Origin: Costus lasius
Lineage: Eukaryota; Streptophyta; Magnoliopsida; Zingiberales; Costaceae
Direction: 5' to 3'
Assembly: GCA_027563935.2 (NCBI GenBank)
Contig: CM050447.1
Coordinates: 83,375,461 to 83,439,460 of the forward strand
Length of the DNA stretch: 64,000 nucleotides
The notes beneath the pieces were generated by a model. The model did no database searches. It saw only the letters and a program-made list of their open reading frames with translations, and had not been told where the DNA came from. Below, piece after piece: positions 58,532-64,000 of the stretch (within the stretch, counting starts at the first letter, position 1; every line of letters starts with the position of its first letter). Both the position numbers and the translations under genes were made by a program.

Positions 58532-60485
58532 TGTTGGTGTATATGCCCTAGGACCTAGTTTTGGTCAACTAATGTACTACTTGACATTGATATTTATATA
58601 TCATTCTGGCATTGTCGTTATCATTGTTTGACTACACCTGCGATTGTGTACTTACATGATAATGTCCCTGGAGACAGATTGGATCTGTGCTCGAATTATA
58701 ATCCCAGTCGATGTACCTTAGTGGATATAGGATAGCTATGGTACTTGTGAGACTGGTATGTGGGCTGGTTAGGCACGTGGTGCTAACGCAGACACATGGG
58801 TATATCATTGGGGATATACTGGATAGACCCGCTATGAGGCTATGACTTGGTGTCATGAGTTATCCTCATAAGTGACAGGAGATGCATTGATCCCTTGACT
58901 TGAGGTCATTGATCATTCTATATGGTTAGGGACTTGCTTTGATACAACCTAACACCTTGCCGTAGCTGGGAGGTCATAACGGTTGTTACTGAGCATGTCA
59001 CGACCCATATGAGAAGATCAATGGACAGACATAGGATTTGCCCTTTCCCTAAGGAAGTATGATATCCATGGAGCTCCTTTATGGTTCTATGACTGAGAGT
59101 GTATGGCCATACCCAGGTAAGAACCTGTTTTAGTCATAGCCATGTGATTGGATGAAAACAAGTGGTGACACACTTGTCCAATCGGATATCAGTACGGCAA
59201 AGAGACTGTAATGCATATGTACCTAGTTGCGATGATGGGGATGTCGATGTCGATATCCATTCCAACGACCTGGGTAGCAGCGATGCACTGCTAGGTGCCA
59301 CTCACTGCTTGTGATGACCTTTGGTCAGCACTGCCAGCGTCAGAGGAACCTACAGGGTCGCACACCTTGATACTTGAGTTCTCGTATTGATCGAGAAGCC
59401 TTATGATCGAGTTATTGGATAACTCGGATCTAATTGGGAGATTTCATCAGCGCCAATGGGCCTGATGAGATGGAAGAATGTTATTGGAGCCAAACTTCAT
59501 TTTTGGCAGGTTGACCCGTATTTGACCATGGTTGGTCACATTTGGATTAGGGTTGCATTGGATTGGATCCAAGTGCTTAATCAACCTATGCAATGATGTT
59601 TGGGCTAGCTCATTATCCAATGAGGCCCAATAACAAGTTCTCATGAAGAGATGAGAGGCTAAAAGGGTATAATAGGGAGAAACATGAACCATTAGGCGCC
59701 TAGGGGCATAATGGGGTCATGTTGGCGCCTTTGCTTCATTATGGAAGTAAAGGGCGCCTCCCCCTCTCTTCCTAGGATGGAATGCATGCCTCTATGGCAT
59801 TGCTTGAGGCGCAAGGCAAGGCCTTGGCGCACAAGGAAAGGCGTGGGAACAAAAGGTAAGGTTGAATGAGAATTATGGAAATGTCTTGGAGACTTTCCTT
59901 ATCTCAAACCTCCTCATCCTAGCCCTACACTTGTCATGATCCTAGCCATTACCCTAACCTCCTCTTGCCCTATAAATATGACCCTAGTCGCCCCCTCTTG
60001 GATGTAATTAATCCTTGAAGGCGTGAACACAAGGAGAGGGGCGAGTGCTTGGAGCAAGGGCGCATCTTCCTTCTTCCATAACCGCAAGCCACTTCCTCCT
60101 TTCCTCTTGGCGCAAGGAGATCTAGGGCTTGGCGGCTTGGACGGTTTTCCTTCTTCTCTTGGCGCATCATCTCTCTTGGTGGCGCAAGTGAAGTAGAGTA
60201 TCTCCCTAAGGCTTGGATCTTCTTCCCGAGGCTAGCACCGGGCGTGGAAGAAGAGAACTCAAGAGATCCGTGTGTGCGAGACTGCAGAGGGCGAACACTT
60301 GGGCGCCTTCATCGACATCGCTCTACATTGCTCTTAAGGTATTTCCTAACTCATCGTGTCGACTCCCTTGCATGCGATCTTCACTGGGTTTTTGGGACCA
60401 GCCTGTTTCAGGGACATTCTTCCGCTGCGAAAAATGTATGTCCATAACTCTGAAAATTGTAAAATGTCCCCGGGGTTTCCCAACA
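58532..60485 (+). repeat. 5' LTR of copia K
   Basis: 1954 bp, TGTTGGTGTATATGCC to TTTCCCAACA. TATA box TATAAATA at 59971-59978. Donor-like TAAG|GTATTT at 60339, 146 nt before the end. Confidence 0.93.
59971..59978 (+). promoter_or_regulatory. TATA box in K LTR
   Basis: TATAAATA in CCCTATAAATATG, followed by pyrimidine-rich sequence; the C 3' LTR has TATAAATA at the matching place (27473). Transcription would begin about 30 nt downstream. Confidence 0.7.
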
Positions 60486-62129
60486 GTGGTATCAGAGCGA
60501 CTTGCAAGACTCGAACGATGTTTTATGCTTTTCTTCCATGCTCACATGCCATATCTCTATTTTTGTAAATAGCATGATGCATGGCAATCGATTTTTCTAA
60601 AAGTAGAAAAATTAGGGTTTCTTGTTTCTATCATCCTCTCAATCTCTTTTGAATATTTGGACTATTTTTCTTGTTTGATTTAAAGATCAAAGGCGCACGT
60701 AATTTTGTCAAGTAGGACGGGCATTGTGTCTTCGGACTGGCCAAGTCTCTTGATCTGACAAAATTGCCAGCCGAATGGATCTCTGAAATCATCATGAAAA
60801 ATAAATCGCAATAAACCAAAAGACTTGTGAGAAGAAGATGAGAAAAAGAAACTGGTTTTGTGAAAAAGTAAAATTTCAGATTTTATGTTTTTCATGAGCA
60901 TGTAGAATTTCATGAGTAAATACCTTGATTGTGCATGGTGTTGTGATCATTTGTCAAGCCCCCCTCTTGCATGCCTGTGATGTATCCTTGTGCGGCCTGC
61001 GTTCCATCTTTTTATTATTAAGAGGAAGATTAAGGGCTAGGCGCATCCTTCTTGGACCTTGATGCTCGCATCTTGCTTGATGGCGCAAGCATGCAAGGTG
61101 ATGCATGCAAGCTGGTGCTTGGTTGCTTGGTGGCGCAAGAAATCTTGGCCCCTTGCATGGTGGCGCACCTTCCTTGGAGGAAGACCATGGCATTGGCCGA
61201 ACCTATGGGGAACTTTTAAAGTGTACCTCTAGGGTTTGAGAGCTAAACCATGAGAGAAGGACCTTGGAGCCAACCTTGAAGTTCAAGCTAGAGGTCGGCT
61301 AGGTTAGGTCTAGTTTTTGGGGCTTGAGTTCTAGGACAAGAGTTGAACCTATTTCATGGCATGGATTGGTTCAATGTCTTGTATAGGATATGATCACATC
61401 ATCCTTTACTGCTTTTATTATCTGCAGAAGCATGCCTGAAATGTTTTACCGTTATGTTATCACTATAGGATTGCATGCCTGTAATGATAGACATAAGATA
61501 AAACTGAGATGATGAGACCTTAAACAAAAACCCTCAATTAAAATATAAAGTCTAGTAGCCTTCTAACGCGTAGCCCTCACTAAGCTATCGATCAGTGGAG
61601 TTGTGAATTGTTTCCCACCCTCGTGGGACACACCCATTTATCTTTAGAAAGTGCGTTGTGGCAATGGTTTCCCCAGTCCAGTTTTAACCTGGGCGTGCCT
61701 TCGCAAGGAAACTAGTTGGCCCTGGGCATAACTGTTAGGAATGGACTTGACTAGAAGTTCACATGTGCTGGGCACATGGTGAAAGTCTAGAGGCATCGTT
61801 GAGAGGTAAAGGTTTCATGATGTATCCAGCCCTCGCTGGACATGAAATGCCCAGACTGTCTCAACAAGGGGAGTTGCTTGGAGCAACCGGCCGGCGCGCC
61901 CACCTTAGGAAGCATGGGTTACTTTGTGCATCTCATCCCACCCTCGTGGGACGCAAAGCCTCATGTGAAATAAGGATCCCATCTCACTAGGAAGTTTTAA
62001 ACTTCCCGATTGACTTTGTGGGTTGTCAATTCGAATATAAAATAGTGGGAGCCATGGTCATTTAAAACAAGTCCAGTTTAAATGACTCGAAGTAGTACTA
62101 ATCTGCTGTTTCTTGGTTGTTGTAGAACA
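60486..62129 (+). other. Primer-binding site and leader of copia K
   Basis: TGGTATCAGAGC at 60487-60498, then 1.6 kb without a gene. Hairpins, all with perfect stems and loop CCTC: 61613-61628, 61825-61840 (with outer TTTCATG/CATGAAA arms) and 61936-61951. TACTAAT, a T-rich tract and TTGTTGTAG (AG at 62124-62125) precede the ATG at 62130. Confidence 0.83.
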
Positions 62130-64000
62130 ATGGCTGTGAACAATGGCAGATGGTCACTGCGATCTACCCTAGAAAGGGATAAGTTGGTTGGATCCAACTT
62201 AAAGGATTGGTATATGAATTTGAGAATTGTGCTCAAGCTCGAGAGGAAGCTATATGTCCTTGAGAAGCCAATTCCTGAACCACTTCCATGCTTGGCCTCG
62301 GCGGCTGAGAAGGATGCTTATGATAAGCATCAAGCTGATACTTCGGAGGTTGCACAATTGATGCTAACCAACATGTCGCCCGAGCTTAGAGGGCAATATG
62401 AATCTAAGAGTGCCTCTGAAATTATTTCTAATCTAAGGCAGCTCTTTGATGCATTGGTTGAGCTCAACCCTCCCAAAGTAATCATTCAGTGCATTGAGCC
62501 CAAAGGCTTAACTAATACATTGAAAACAAAGATGGAAAGAGTCAGGAATAATAAGTGCTACTCATGTGGAGGACCACCTCACATGATAAAGGACATAGTA
62601 CGACTTCAGAATGAGAAGAAGAGAGGCAAGGCTTCATCTTCATGCTCAGGTATTTATGTTACAGAAGTCAACCTTTCTACTTCTATGTCATGGGTATTGG
62701 ATACCGCATGTGGAGCTCATATTTGTACAAATATGCAGGGGCTCAAGAAAAGTAGATCGGTGCGGCCTGAAGAGATTGACCTACGCGTTGGAAACGGGGC
62801 ACAGGTTGCTGCTGTTGCTGTAGGCGTTATGACTCTCTCCTTGCCTTCTGGACTTCAATTAGAACTAGACAATTGCTTTTATGTACCTTCGCTAACAAAG
62901 AACATTGTATCCATTCCTTGCTTGGCGAGGAAAGGATTTAAATTTGAAATAAATAAGAACTCCTGTTCTTTTTCATTTGCAAATATGTTCTATGGGAAGG
63001 GTACTTTGTGCAATGGTCTATATATCTTGGATATGGAAAGTTCTATTTGTAACATAAGCAATAAGAGGACCAAACTAAGTGGTTCAGTTGGTGCTTTCCT
63101 ATGGCACTGTCGATTAGCCCATATAAATAAGAATCGCATCCAACAACTCCATGCAAATGGATTGTTAGATTCAAGTTCCTTGGAGGAATTTGATACTTGT
63201 GAACCTTGTTTGTTAGGGAAGATGACAAAGGCGCCCTTCACCAAGATTGGTGAAAGGGCAGAAGGTTTATTGGATCTCATACATACTGATGTGTGTGGGC
63301 CCTTCAATAAACAAGCCAGAGGAGGGTACAGCTACTTCATTACCTTTACTGATGACTTCAGTAGGTATGGTTATGTCTACTTAATGAGACATAAATCTGA
63401 ATCCTTTGAGAAATTCAAGGAGTTCAAGAATGAAGTAGAGAACCAGCTTGGAAGATCCATTAAAGCTCTTCGATCAGATCGAGGTGGAGAATACCTGAGT
63501 GGTGAGTTCTTTGACTATCTGAGAGAGTGTGGGATCATTTCCCAACTCACTCCTCCTGGAACACCTCAATGGAATGGTGTGTCTGAAAGGAGAAATCAAA
63601 CTTTATTGGATATGGTTTGATCCATGATGAGTCATGCAACTCTACCTTCATCATTCTGGGGGCATGCACTAGAAACAGCTTCTCTAATACTGAATAATGT
63701 TCCATCTAAGAGTGTCTCCAAAATACCATACGAGGTATGGAGTGGAAGACGCCCTAATCTCACGTTTATCAGGATCTGGGGATGTGAGGCTTATGTCAAA
63801 CGTCAGGATTCTAGCAAGCTAGAACCTAGATCTGATAAGTGTGTGTTTGTGGGGTATCCTAAGGAAACTAAAGGATACTACTTCTATGTCCCAACCGAGA
63901 ACAAAGTTTTTGTTGCTCGGGGTGCTGTCTTTCTAGAGAAAGAATTTCTTATGAAAGAAGTTAGTGGGAGGAAGTTTGACTTGGATGAGGTCCAAGTGCA
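62130..64000 (+). pseudogene. Copia K gag-pol, one nonsense codon, cut by window edge
   Basis: Starts MAVNNGRWSLRS at 62130; a longer in-frame reading from 62082 is less likely because the homologous start in A follows the acceptor-like site. Short Gag with knuckle C143-C146-H151 and Ile156 in place of Cys. Protease WVLDTACG has D191. Integrase has D387, D450 and E486, with correct D,D35E spacing. Codon 497 is TGA (63618-63620), where A and H have an Arg codon (CGN), consistent with a C-to-T change. The frame is then open to the window edge (integrase C-terminal part, YPKETKGYYFY). RT and RNase H are outside. Confidence 0.9.

Larger units (their letters stand above)
58532..64000 (+). mobile_element. 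Copia element K, right part outside window
   Basis: Copia element inserted in the gag of E. 5' LTR 58532-60485, primer site 60487-60498, leader, gag-pol from 62130 to the window edge. The five bases before it, CATTG (58527-58531), are the expected TSD; the partner is outside. It is the best-preserved short-Gag member, with one stop seen. Confidence 0.93.

Noticed and set aside
62082..62129. Longer start for copia K gag
   Set aside because: The extra 16 codons cover the predicted branch point and acceptor, and A starts at the position matching 62130.

Overview
The window is plant nuclear DNA made wholly of nested LTR retrotransposons. I found no host gene, tRNA, rRNA or CRISPR array. The evidence is Ty1/copia elements with initiator-Met-tRNA primer sites, Ty3/gypsy elements of Athila type, 5-bp target-site duplications (TSDs) throughout, and decayed coding regions. 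It looks like heterochromatic sequence of a repeat-rich seed plant; the species cannot be told. Element names (A-K) are mine.

Layout from the oldest layer inwards. Layer 1 is E, an Athila-like element on the minus strand, visible as four pieces (4625-5331, 39791-40284, 45463-45531, 56445-58531). It has gag and protease, then passes straight to a spacer and an ATHILA-ORF-like reading frame, with no RT, RNase H or integrase. Inserted in E are copia J (1-4624, minus, runs off the left edge), Athila element B (5332-39785, plus), solo Athila LTR F (40285-45457), copia H (45532-56439, plus) and copia K (58532-64000, plus, runs off the right edge). Layer 3: B carries copia A (5680-14799) in its 5' LTR, copia C (16785-27992) in its gag, and compound LTR insertion D (29619-33159, minus) in its protease. 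F carries solo LTR G (42030-45424), and H carries solo LTR I (53069-54905, minus) in its 3' LTR. Layer 4: a solo A-family LTR (24978-26691) lies in the 3' LTR of C, and D contains a second LTR. Matching 5-bp TSDs are visible for A, B, C, D, F, G, H, I and the solo LTR.

A is the only apparently intact element: two 1707-bp LTRs with about 3 mismatches by eye and a 1294-residue gag-pol frame with all catalytic motifs. K has one visible nonsense codon before the window ends. C, H, J, B and E are pseudogenes, many of whose stops look like C-to-T or G-to-A changes.

The most interesting signals are RNA-like. (1) Every Athila-type LTR here (two of B, F, I) carries five hairpins in a row with a GNRA tetraloop, three closing pairs and usually one bulged G; the stems change between copies but stay paired. 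(2) Every copia leader (A, C, H, J, K) carries three short hairpins upstream of gag with covarying stems and a family-specific loop. (3) All five copia elements have a donor-like GTA about 146-153 nt before the LTR end and a branch-point/acceptor-like site just before the gag ATG, suggesting a leader intron. (4) Copia C, H and K share a Gag shorter by about 97 residues with a zinc knuckle lacking its last Cys, although they are separate insertions.
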